The notes under the pieces: model-generated
Told to the model about the DNA's origin: nothing
Databases searched by the model: none
The model's input: only the letters and a program-made list of their open reading frames with translations
Part shown: positions 57,119 to 64,000 of the stretch, piece by piece
Layout of the letters: each line of letters starts with the position of its first letter
Position numbering within the stretch: the first letter of the stretch is position 1
DNA from: Vibrio vulnificus NBRC 15645 = ATCC 27562
GTDB taxonomy: Bacteria; Pseudomonadota; Gammaproteobacteria; Enterobacterales; Vibrionaceae
Length of the DNA: 64,000 nucleotides
Direction: 5' to 3'
Assembly (NCBI RefSeq): GCF_002224265.1
Contig: NZ_CP012882.1
Location: forward strand, 1-64,000
Program-made: the position numbers and the translations under genes

Positions 57119-58588
57119 GTGTCTAACGGCGAACTGCCAAAAGACGCAGATGGGTTACAACTCAACTTTTGTAAAACATTGGCGTGTGACAACTTTGGTC
57201 TGAGCGATGCAAAACGATACGTTTTGCAACATGCGAACCCTAAGCGTCCAGCGATGGTCTGTCGTGAATGTGGAGCTTTCCCCCCCTTACTTAACAACCG
57301 TGAAGTGTTGAATGAGCTGCATCGCTTACGTCAACTTCACAGTGATGGTTTGCCAGCGTGTCGCAACGACGACTGCGCAAACTTTGGCCTTTCTGTTCAT
57401 ACCCACAAACATCTCTACCATGCCTTTGGTTACAGTGGTGATCGCCAACGCTATCGCTGCAAAGCATGCCAATCCACGTTTGTCGATAAATGGTCTGGCG
57501 CCAACAAAAAGCTTCAGTTTCAAGAAAACTTAATGGGCCTGTTGTTCACCGGTTACTCGGTGCGCGAGATTTGCCGTAAACTGGCCATCAACCCAAAAAC
57601 GTTTTATGACCATGTTGAACACATTGCCAGCCGTTGCCGCCGTAAATTGGCAACGATTGATGCGCGATGGGTCAACCATGCGCTCAATTACGAACTTGCT
57701 TCTCATTACCAACGTTTGCAACCCAATAGCGACAATGGTGTCTATTGGATGGCCACAGGCGATGCGCATTCTGGCTATATTCTTTGCCAACATGTGAACT
57801 ACTCTGCCAAAGAAGAGCCACTAGGTACGGTTGATCACAACCCTTACGAAGCGATTTCACGTTTTGTTTCTCCGCAATACACCGCAGAGGCAAAAGAGCC
57901 AGAAAACACACCTTCTGACTATCTGCGTGAACGTATCGACCAGAAATACCAAACCATTTTGGCCCGCGGCAACGTTGAAGATCCAATGGGAAATATGGCA
58001 ACCTTCAACTACCCGACGAAAGGCGCCGTAGTTCGTCCGCCTTACACCTCTTATGCGCATTATTTGCATGTGCTGGATATGTGTAATGAAGCTGGACGCG
58101 TCTCACTTTACATGCCACAAGATCCACTATTGCGCTCTGCGGCCCTGAGTGTTTGCCTCCCTCGAATCCAAAGTCAAAATGTTGACCTACTTTATGTCGA
58201 CGAAGATCCCAGTTGGGATTTAAACCAATCATTTGAAAAGTTTGACATTGTCTACATGAGTTGGTGGCGAGATCGCTGGGCAATTGCCAACCAAGGCAGC
58301 AAACTCAAAGGTATTTGTTATCTTGCAGGTAACAAAAATCTGCCAGAACAATGGTTTAACAAAGCAACCACGCGAAATATCTCGTTCTATCAGTCACGTT
58401 TTCAGTTATTGTTTGAAGGGTTTGTCAACGAACCAAGACGAAAACTCAGACCGGGTGGCGTCTTACCATTGCTCGACATTTTCAGAGCTTGGCATAATTT
58501 GTGCTATCAAGATAAACATGGACAAACGCCAGCCCAACGACTAGGTGTTACAGAGAGCCCATTAACCATTAAACAGCTTCTGTCCTAG
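57119..58588 (+). CDS. Domesticated transposase-like protein with two zinc ribbons
   Basis: This is a 489-residue protein from GTG 57119, preceded by GAGGGGG. Two N-terminal C4 zinc ribbons repeat the same plan: C-x4-C-x-NFGL, a basic stretch, then C-x2-C (residues about 18-60 and 90-140). A helix-turn-helix (YSVREICRKLAINPKTFYDH) follows, then a region like a DDE transposase core: GDAHSGYIL, later a DED, and a final HNLCYQDKHGQTPAQRLGV resembling the end of many IS transposases. No terminal inverted repeats flank it. It sits 50 bases after deoD on the same strand. A cellular DNA-binding role is inferred. Confidence 0.75.
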   Translation: MSNGELPKDADGLQLNFCKTLACDNFGLSDAKRYVLQHANPKRPAMVCRECGAFPPLLNNREVLNELHRLRQLHSDGLPACRNDDCANFGLSVHTHKHLYHAFGYSGDRQRYRCKACQSTFVDKWSGANKKLQFQENLMGLLFTGYSVREICRKLAINPKTFYDHVEHIASRCRRKLATIDARWVNHALNYELASHYQRLQPNSDNGVYWMATGDAHSGYILCQHVNYSAKEEPLGTVDHNPYEAISRFVSPQYTAEAKEPENTPSDYLRERIDQKYQTILARGNVEDPMGNMATFNYPTKGAVVRPPYTSYAHYLHVLDMCNEAGRVSLYMPQDPLLRSAALSVCLPRIQSQNVDLLYVDEDPSWDLNQSFEKFDIVYMSWWRDRWAIANQGSKLKGICYLAGNKNLPEQWFNKATTRNISFYQSRFQLLFEGFVNEPRRKLRPGGVLPLLDIFRAWHNLCYQDKHGQTPAQRLGVTESPLTIKQLLS

Positions 58589-58748
58589 CACTATCGTCTG
58601 TCTGGGTTAAGATTATGTGAAACGACACCCAATATTGTCATTCATTTAGTATTAACTCAGTAAATTATTGCGGATGAATGATGCGAATTTTTGACACGTC
58701 AATATAATGAACGTGTTGTACGCCAACTGAATCGCATGGATGTAAATT

Positions 58749-60248
58749 TTGGATAAAAGCCAACTTCAGTTAGACGCTGAACTTAGACAAATCAAAGCCC
58801 GCGTAAATAGTGAGCCTGCGGAGGTACTGAAAATTGCCGAGCAGTGCTACATCCGCGCCGAGCAAATTGTCTACCCAGAAGCGGAAATTGAAGCCCTTTT
58901 AATCCAGTCGCACTGCTGTTGGTGTTTGATGGATTACCGCCGTGGTTTAAAACTCATCAAAGAAGCCCACAGCAAACAAAACCGCCTCGACAACGACGAC
59001 CGACTACCTCAAATTCTCCACTTATATGCCCTACAATACTGGGGTCAAGCCAAATATTACTCTGCTCAGCAATACTGGATTAACGCGCTGGAACAATCCG
59101 CGTTGATTGATGAAACCGAGATACAGATTGAAGCGTTAATTGGCTTGGGCAACGTTTGGCGTATCACTAACGATTACAAACTGGCTGCGTCGACGCACGA
59201 ACTCGCGGTTAAAGTCGCAAACAATGCACGTATTAACTGGGCGGAAGGCAAAGCGCGTATTTTGCTGGCTTGGGACTACTACCTGCTCAATAACTACGTG
59301 GAAATGCTGACCATCTTGGATGGGGCTAGCGAAGTGCTCAAAGACTACCCCGACAACACATGGCAAGCGGAAATCTGGGATTTTCGCGGTCTTGCCTTAC
59401 TCGGCTTGGAGCGTTTGGATGCCGCCGACGAGGCAACCAAAAAAGCACATGATCTTGCGGTTGAACACAACCTTACTTGGATGAAAGCCCATTCCTTTAT
59501 CAGCCGCGCGCGCTTAGAACTACTACGGAAAAATACCCTAAATGCTTCGGTCTTACTCGATCAAGCTGAAATCTCTGCGTTGCAATTTGATAATGGTGAA
59601 CTGTTAAGCCAAATTTGCTTCCAACAATCCAAAGTGGCGGAAGAGCAAGGCAACTTTGAAGTGGCTTATCAAGCCTTTCGCAAGTATCGCCACTACTCGC
59701 TGCAAATGCTGCGAGAGCAAACTAACCGCGTTGGTCTAGACAAAGCACGTAGCTCCAAACGTCAGCTCGAACAGCGAGCACGCAAACTCATTAACCGTAT
59801 TCGAGCCCAGCACGAATACGATCCAGAGCGTCAGTTTTCGAATGTGGTGTCTGAAACCTATTGGTGGGAACAACTGGTCTTATTTAAAACCGAACTCAAG
59901 CAGGCCAACCATTCCATCATCATGATCCAACATGCAGATCCTGCGTATCTGGAAGTGTGTACCGAGTTAGCGCATAGCTTGTCGACACCAAAAGATCTCA
60001 TCTCTCGCTTGAGCAGCGATCGCGTAGCCATGTTAATCCGTGAAAAAGACGAACCTGCAGACGCCCTTTTTCATGTCGTCTCCACCATGATTTCGATCTA
60101 CCCGTGGCAACGCCGAGGGCTGAACGGCCCGCTACCTCAACTCTCTTTGCAAGATATCCTCACCTTCCCATTCACACTGGAACAACTAGAGGATTCACAC
60201 AGAACCAAGACCAAGGGAAAGAAAAAACATGGAAAAGCTGCTGAGTAA
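58749..60248 (+). CDS. TPR protein with a degenerate GGDEF domain
   Basis: This is a 499-residue soluble protein. The only usable start is TTG 58749, ten bases after GGA, which suggests low translation. Residues about 10-320 are helical TPR repeats (typical: AEIEALLIQSHCCWCLMDYR, AWDYYLLNNYVEM). The last 130 residues align by eye with a GGDEF domain: SIIMIQHAD replaces the metal-binding LMVIDIDH-type strand, and SRLSSDRVAMLI stands where RxGG(D/E)EFxxLL is expected. The catalytic residues are lost, so it cannot make c-di-GMP. It overlaps the next gene by 20 bases, whose product has the same plan with an intact GGEEF. Confidence 0.8.
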   Translation: MDKSQLQLDAELRQIKARVNSEPAEVLKIAEQCYIRAEQIVYPEAEIEALLIQSHCCWCLMDYRRGLKLIKEAHSKQNRLDNDDRLPQILHLYALQYWGQAKYYSAQQYWINALEQSALIDETEIQIEALIGLGNVWRITNDYKLAASTHELAVKVANNARINWAEGKARILLAWDYYLLNNYVEMLTILDGASEVLKDYPDNTWQAEIWDFRGLALLGLERLDAADEATKKAHDLAVEHNLTWMKAHSFISRARLELLRKNTLNASVLLDQAEISALQFDNGELLSQICFQQSKVAEEQGNFEVAYQAFRKYRHYSLQMLREQTNRVGLDKARSSKRQLEQRARKLINRIRAQHEYDPERQFSNVVSETYWWEQLVLFKTELKQANHSIIMIQHADPAYLEVCTELAHSLSTPKDLISRLSSDRVAMLIREKDEPADALFHVVSTMISIYPWQRRGLNGPLPQLSLQDILTFPFTLEQLEDSHRTKTKGKKKHGKAAE

Positions 60249-61812
60249 AGTAACTGATGCCGGTTTTGATCCAACCTCTGTGTCTGGTGAAGAAGCGATC
60301 ATCTTATGGAACCACGTGAGGCAACACGTCGCCTCGACCAATACTGAAAAAGCCCACTGCTACATCATCAGTGCAGAATATCGTTTCAAGTTGAAACAAG
60401 TACAACTCAGTATTGATGAACTGAAAGAAGCCTTGTCGCTGCTCACTCTACCGGAAAATGCGGAAGACATTTTGACGGTCAAAGCCAATCTCAGCGAGCG
60501 ATTGGTCGATATTGGGGATTACGCCGGTGCACTCAATGAATACGTTGGGGCATCAAACATTGCCGTCGAACACGGCTTTCTTGATGAGTATGTTACCTCA
60601 GTCTTGGGAATGGGTAACTTGTGCGACGCGTATGGCGATCATCAACGCGCGCTGCGCTATTACCAAAAAATCGATGGTATCGATCACGCCATCAGTAGCC
60701 GCTCATTACGCCTGCGTTACAAGCTCTACATGCTCGCTTGTTACATCAACCTTGGTCGTATTAGTGCAGCGAAGGATCTACTCAAAGAGTGTGAAGAACT
60801 GAGCATCCTCGTCAGTGACAAAATTCTTTCTGGGCAAATTCTTCTCTATCAAGCAAAAATCCATCGTCTTGAGAAAGATTACGTGTCGGCCCTGCTGTCG
60901 CTTTCCAAAGTTCAGTACATTTCAGGCAACTTGAACTCCACTTGGTTATCGGTCATGAACCGCATTGAGATGACCTACTCGCTTTGTGCTATTGGCAAAA
61001 AAGAGTTGGCGAATCTGCTGCTCACCAGTTCATCCAAAAACATCGAGATGAAAGCATCCCCTATCATTGCCAAGCAGTTTTATCAGGCAATGAGCGAAGT
61101 GCTTGCCGCTCAAGGGCTGTTCAAAGAGGCGTTAGTCTTCGAGAAAAAAGGCTTTCGTATCGAAAGCGATCTGATGAAACATATTCCCATCAGTGAGTTG
61201 GGGGCCGCTCAATTACGCCGTATCTCTCGTTTTGAGTTGCAGTTGAAATTAATCCTCTCTGAAATCGAAAACAAAGAGCTCAAAGAGACCACTCAGCAAC
61301 ACAAGAACACCGTTGCTCAACTACAACAAGACGTGTTTACCGATCCTCTTACAGCCTTGCATAACCGTCGTTGGTTGGATGTCAAACTGAAGGATCTGTT
61401 GCTTCACGACACTACATTTGCCTTGATGGTGATTGACATCGACCACTTTAAATCGATCAACGATGAGCTTAGCCATTTGGTGGGCGATAAAGCGATTGTC
61501 AATGTGTCATCGGAGTTGGCGGCGTATTTCCGTTTTCGTGGCGCTTCTTGCGTGCGTTTTGGTGGAGAGGAATTTTTGGTCATTCTTGAAAATACCGATT
61601 TGGCGAAAGCAGAGCTTCATGCCGAAAACTATCGTGAACGTATTTTCCAGTTTGGTTGGCGAGAAATTCTTGGTGAGCGTGGCCTAACGGTGTCGATTGG
61701 CATTACCATGCATCGTGACGGCGAAAATACCCAGCGCACCTTCTATCGTGCCGACAAAGCGTTGTATCGCGCGAAAGCCAACGGCCGTAACCAAGTTTGT
61801 ATTGAAGAGTAA
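60229..61812 (+). CDS. TPR-GGDEF diguanylate cyclase
   Basis: This is a 527-residue cytoplasmic protein. TPR repeats fill residues about 10-330, a short coiled coil follows (ENKELKETTQQHKNTVAQLQ), then a GGDEF domain with DPLTALHNRRWLD, the metal-binding VIDIDHFKSINDELSH, and the active-site GGEEF near residue 445. It should therefore make c-di-GMP. No RxxD inhibitory site is present before GGEEF. It starts inside the end of the degenerate partner gene, so the two are co-translated. TPRs suggest control by protein partners rather than by a small ligand. Confidence 0.93.
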   Translation: MEKLLSKVTDAGFDPTSVSGEEAIILWNHVRQHVASTNTEKAHCYIISAEYRFKLKQVQLSIDELKEALSLLTLPENAEDILTVKANLSERLVDIGDYAGALNEYVGASNIAVEHGFLDEYVTSVLGMGNLCDAYGDHQRALRYYQKIDGIDHAISSRSLRLRYKLYMLACYINLGRISAAKDLLKECEELSILVSDKILSGQILLYQAKIHRLEKDYVSALLSLSKVQYISGNLNSTWLSVMNRIEMTYSLCAIGKKELANLLLTSSSKNIEMKASPIIAKQFYQAMSEVLAAQGLFKEALVFEKKGFRIESDLMKHIPISELGAAQLRRISRFELQLKLILSEIENKELKETTQQHKNTVAQLQQDVFTDPLTALHNRRWLDVKLKDLLLHDTTFALMVIDIDHFKSINDELSHLVGDKAIVNVSSELAAYFRFRGASCVRFGGEEFLVILENTDLAKAELHAENYRERIFQFGWREILGERGLTVSIGITMHRDGENTQRTFYRADKALYRAKANGRNQVCIEE

Positions 61813-61828
61813 CCTTTTCCTTTCGATT

Positions 61829-61853
61829 AAAGGCGGCACTGCCGCCTTTTTTG
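61829..61853 (+). terminator. Terminator after the TPR-GGDEF pair
   Basis: AAAGGCGGC (61829-61837) pairs with GCCGCCTTT (61841-61849) around a three-base loop, followed by T. Confidence 0.92.
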
Positions 61854-62018
61854 TTGCACTCAATACCCGACTTATGCACTCCTTGCGCTCCATCCCATAA
61901 GCACTTGATAGTTTTCATTATTGCCTTGCGCGAATGAGAGATTTCGCGAATACTTATCCCACTTGATTTACCTTTTGTTTACGCTTTTTCATCATTTCAT
62001 TGAACGCAAGGAAGTAAG

Positions 62019-62399
62019 ATGTTTCTCGATTATTTCGCATTGGGATTGCTTGTTTTCGTCGCTTTAGTGATTTTCTACGGCATTATCGTGATTCACGATA
62101 TCCCTTACGAAATCGCCAAAGAACGTGAACACCCACACCAAGACGCTATTCACTACGCAGGCTGGGTGAGTTTATTCACTCTACACACCATTTGGCCTTT
62201 CCTTTGGATCTGGGCAACCTTATGGCGCAAAGAGCGCGGTTGGGGCTTCCAAAAACTTGAAGAAGAACAGCACGACATGCACCATCGCGTCGATCAATTA
62301 ATTGATGAAGTCAAACAGCTTCGTGAAGAAGTGGATCAATTGAGAAATGCGCAACGTGTGCCTGCCACGCTCGTCATCACCAGTGAAGAGGAGAAGTAG
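62019..62399 (+). CDS. yiaW: DUF3302 inner-membrane protein (YiaW-like)
   Basis: This is a 126-residue protein with two membrane segments (about 5-25 and 48-68) joined by a short loop (PYEIAKEREHPHQDAIHYAGW), then a cytoplasmic coiled coil (about 80-115). It matches E. coli YiaW in size, plan and partner gene. The start follows AAGGAAG. The next gene begins two bases after its stop and encodes the YiaV-like protein. The pair is thought to form an efflux or envelope unit; in vivo role is not settled. Confidence 0.85.
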   Translation: MFLDYFALGLLVFVALVIFYGIIVIHDIPYEIAKEREHPHQDAIHYAGWVSLFTLHTIWPFLWIWATLWRKERGWGFQKLEEEQHDMHHRVDQLIDEVKQLREEVDQLRNAQRVPATLVITSEEEK

Positions 62400-62401
62400 T
62401 A

Positions 62402-63532
62402 ATGGATTTACTGTTGATCCTCACTTACACCGCATTGTGTATTGCGATTTTTAAGATTTTTAAGATTCCATTGAATAAATGGACGGTACCTACCGCGGTT
62501 TTGGGTGGCGTAGTGCTCATCGGTACGCTGATTTTATTGATGAACTATAATCACCCATTCACTCAGTTGGGTAACCAAGTTTACTCAACCACCCCAATCG
62601 TGTCGGGCGTTCGCGGCCGCGTGATTGAAGTGCCCGTTCAAGCAAACCAAACGCTCAAGCAAGGGGATGTGCTGTTCCGTATTGATCCTATCCCGTTTGA
62701 AGCGGAAGTGGCCAAGCTCGAAGCCAAAGTCAAAGAAGCCAGCCAAGGGGCGCTTGGACTGGAGTCCACGCTGAAGGAAGCGGAAGCGGCCGTTATCAAA
62801 GCCATCGCCGAGCGTGATAAAGCGAAACGCGAATATGAACGTTATAAGCGTGGCTACGAGAAAGGCGCATTCACAGAGCAACAAATGGACACCACTCGTC
62901 AAGCATTCAAAGCTGCACAAGCCGCTCTTGAAGTCGCACAATCGAAGCAAGACCAAGCGCAGATTGCGTTGGATTCCGAAGTCGGTGGTGAAAACACTCA
63001 GGTCGCACAGCTATTAGCGGAATTGCGCAAAGCTCAGTTTGACCTTGAGCAAACGGTTGTACGCGCGCCGACCGACGGTTATGTCACCCAATTGGCGCTG
63101 CGCCCTGGTGTGATGTCAGTGCCATTGCCACTGGCGCCGGTGATGACGTTTGTCCACAGTGAAGAGAAAATCTACACGGCGGCATTTCGTCAGAACTCGC
63201 TTCAACGCCTACAACCGGGTTTTGAAGCTGAATTCATGTTCCGCGCCTTGCCAGGAAAAGTCTTTAAAGGTGAAGTGATTGAGGTGCTTCCAGCCATTGG
63301 TGAAAGCCAATTTCAAGCTCGTGGCGCACTACTCGGCACGGAAGCGCTGCGCACCAGTGGCCGCGTATTTGCGACGTTGCGAATCACCGATGATTTGAGC
63401 GAGTATCACCTGCCAATGGGCACTGCGGTGGAAGTGGCGGTGTACTCAGACAGCTTCACCCACGTTTCCATCATGCGTAAAGTGCTTATTCGTATGAAGA
63501 GCTGGCAAAACTACCTCTATCTCGATCATTAA
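62402..63532 (+). CDS. yiaV: HlyD-family membrane-fusion protein (YiaV-like)
   Basis: This is a 376-residue periplasmic adaptor: two N-terminal membrane segments (about 4-22 and 29-48), a lipoyl half-motif (GVRGRVIEVPVQANQTLKQG, about 70-95), a coiled-coil hairpin (about 105-205), the second lipoyl half (VVRAPTDGYVTQLALRPG) and a beta-barrel domain. It follows yiaW as in E. coli. No ABC or RND pump gene is adjacent, so the DUF3302 protein may serve as its inner-membrane partner, as in other DUF-plus-HlyD pairs; that is an inference. Confidence 0.9.
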   Translation: MDLLLILTYTALCIAIFKIFKIPLNKWTVPTAVLGGVVLIGTLILLMNYNHPFTQLGNQVYSTTPIVSGVRGRVIEVPVQANQTLKQGDVLFRIDPIPFEAEVAKLEAKVKEASQGALGLESTLKEAEAAVIKAIAERDKAKREYERYKRGYEKGAFTEQQMDTTRQAFKAAQAALEVAQSKQDQAQIALDSEVGGENTQVAQLLAELRKAQFDLEQTVVRAPTDGYVTQLALRPGVMSVPLPLAPVMTFVHSEEKIYTAAFRQNSLQRLQPGFEAEFMFRALPGKVFKGEVIEVLPAIGESQFQARGALLGTEALRTSGRVFATLRITDDLSEYHLPMGTAVEVAVYSDSFTHVSIMRKVLIRMKSWQNYLYLDH

Positions 63533-63548
63533 TTTTACGTTTTATTGT

Positions 63549-63577
63549 AATCAGGGGCTGACATTAAGCCCCTGATT
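63549..63577 (+). terminator. Terminator after yiaV
   Basis: AATCAGGGGCT (63549-63559) pairs with AGCCCCTGATT (63567-63577) around a seven-base loop, followed by GCTTTCT. Confidence 0.88.
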
Positions 63578-63627
63578 GCTTTCTAGACATCCAGACAGAT
63601 AGCATTCCCACTTGAGGGTTTCTTCTG

Positions 63628-63765
63628 TATAATGCGCGCCTTATTTTTCCACTTGCTGAAAAAATAATCCAAGGCGCAAAATCGCGCCACTTCTTGGTTA
63701 AGGCCTTGAAGGAAATAACGAAAACAGCAAGTTACGTTCTTTAGACAATTGAACTGAGGTTATCT
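63628..63765 (+). promoter_or_regulatory. Promoter and structured leader of the ECF S-component gene
   Basis: A TATAAT box at 63628-63633 implies a leader of about 125 bases. In it, ACTTGCTG (63651-63658) is perfectly complementary to CAGCAAGT (63725-63732), which would close a domain of about 80 bases. Inside, CCAAG (63669-63673) can pair with CTTGG (63693-63697) and GGCGC (63673-63677) with GCGCC (63684-63688), and AAGGCCTT follows. No known riboswitch core (TPP, FMN, cobalamin, preQ1) was recognised. A ligand-sensing role is inferred only from the transporter gene downstream. Confidence 0.5.
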
Positions 63766-64000
63766 ATGAATCTTTCCGCTAAAACCGTTGTGGTGATTGC
63801 CATCGGTGCTGCTCTTTATGGTATTGGTGGGTTACCCATGTTTGGTATTCCCGTGTTTGCAAACACCACCCTCAAACCAGCCATGGCGGTTCTTGCCCTA
63901 TTTTCGGTTCTGTTTGGTCCTTTAGTTGGTTTCTTGGTGGGCTTTATTGGCCACTGGGTCACGGATCTTTTTGCCGGCTGGGGCGTTTGGTTAACCTGGG
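63766..64000 (+). CDS. ECF-type transporter S component (UPF0397 type), 5' part
   Basis: This is the N-terminal 78 residues of a membrane protein that runs off the right edge. The sequence [20 protein letters not shown], then [20 protein letters not shown] and [20 protein letters not shown], is typical of the substrate-capture subunit of energy-coupling-factor transporters, UPF0397 group. Such proteins bind a vitamin-like compound and need an ATPase/T module, which may follow beyond the window. GAGGT precedes the ATG by six bases. The substrate is not known to me. Confidence 0.9.

Noticed and set aside
57119-58588. Active insertion sequence
   Set aside because: The protein is transposase-like, but no terminal inverted repeats or target duplications were found and the gene is placed like a normal operon member.
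58749-58751. TTG start of the first TPR protein taken as evidence of a truncated gene
   Set aside because: No in-frame ATG with a better ribosome site exists nearby, and the TPR pattern begins just after the TTG, so the gene looks whole though weakly started.
61930-61955. Short inverted repeat CGCGAA/TTCGCG before yiaW considered as a terminator
   Set aside because: Six pairs only, no T-run, and a strong terminator already lies at 61829.

Overview
The window reads as a Vibrio chromosome segment, most likely Vibrio vulnificus (probably the second chromosome). The basis is the combination of a nine-gene exopolysaccharide operon matching the brpABCDFHIJK layout, an adjacent cabABC set (small calcium-binding RTX matrix protein plus its type I exporter), two VpsT/CsgD-type LuxR regulators, and many ordinary Vibrio genes (malEFGK, pstSCAB, several MCPs, deoD, phrB, lpp). 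The species and the individual brp/cab names come from memory of that literature; no search was run. No rRNA, tRNA, CRISPR array, insertion sequence with ends, or prophage was recognised.

Layout. 1-3122 (-): malG (partial), malF and malE, all broken by many single-base indels. 3123-3791: a mal control region with MalT-like boxes and a CRP-like site, then intact malK (+). 4961-15692 (+): leader with a perfect RfaH ops element followed by the nine-gene brp operon (sugar-phosphate transferase, outer-membrane barrel, export protein, chain-length regulator/tyrosine kinase, two glycosyltransferases, an NKWYS-family protein, a flippase and a VanZ-like membrane protein). 15769-21247 (-): cabC, cabB, cabA and the two regulator genes. 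Together these make, export and control a biofilm matrix. 21414-23575 (-): a small protein and an MCP. 23875-30689 (+): a MoxR/DUF58/VWA (Bat-type) operon whose VWA-TPR member carries a 56-residue glutamine tract encoded by a hexamer microsatellite. 30773-36677 (-): a GAF-GAF-GGDEF protein and pstSCAB with Pho boxes. 37147-40991 (+): two MCPs.

41102-49629 (-): a tight five-gene operon behind Fur-like boxes. It encodes a secreted prolyl-oligopeptidase-type peptidase, a TonB-dependent receptor, a secreted HELGH metallopeptidase with a GlyGly-CTERM-like tail, and two DUF1566 proteins. I read it as a candidate iron-scavenging protease/receptor system. 49858-51201 (-): a DEAD-box helicase. 51558 (+): an Lpp-like lipoprotein, facing a (-) operon of DUF523/DUF1722 protein, MerR regulator, photolyase and L,D-transpeptidase (55942 to 51857). 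That operon is preceded by two TGTACA-N11-TGTACA pairs. 56358-58588 (+): deoD and a domesticated-transposase-like protein. 58749-61812 (+): a pair of TPR-GGDEF proteins, the first with a ruined GGDEF site. 62019-63532 (+): a yiaW/yiaV-like pair. 63766 onward: the start of an ECF-type S component behind a leader that can fold into a closed multi-helix structure.

The best candidates for undescribed biology are the Fur-linked protease/receptor operon, the TGTACA operator array of the photolyase operon, the dead/live GGDEF pair, the structured leader at the right end, and the ops element of the brp operon.
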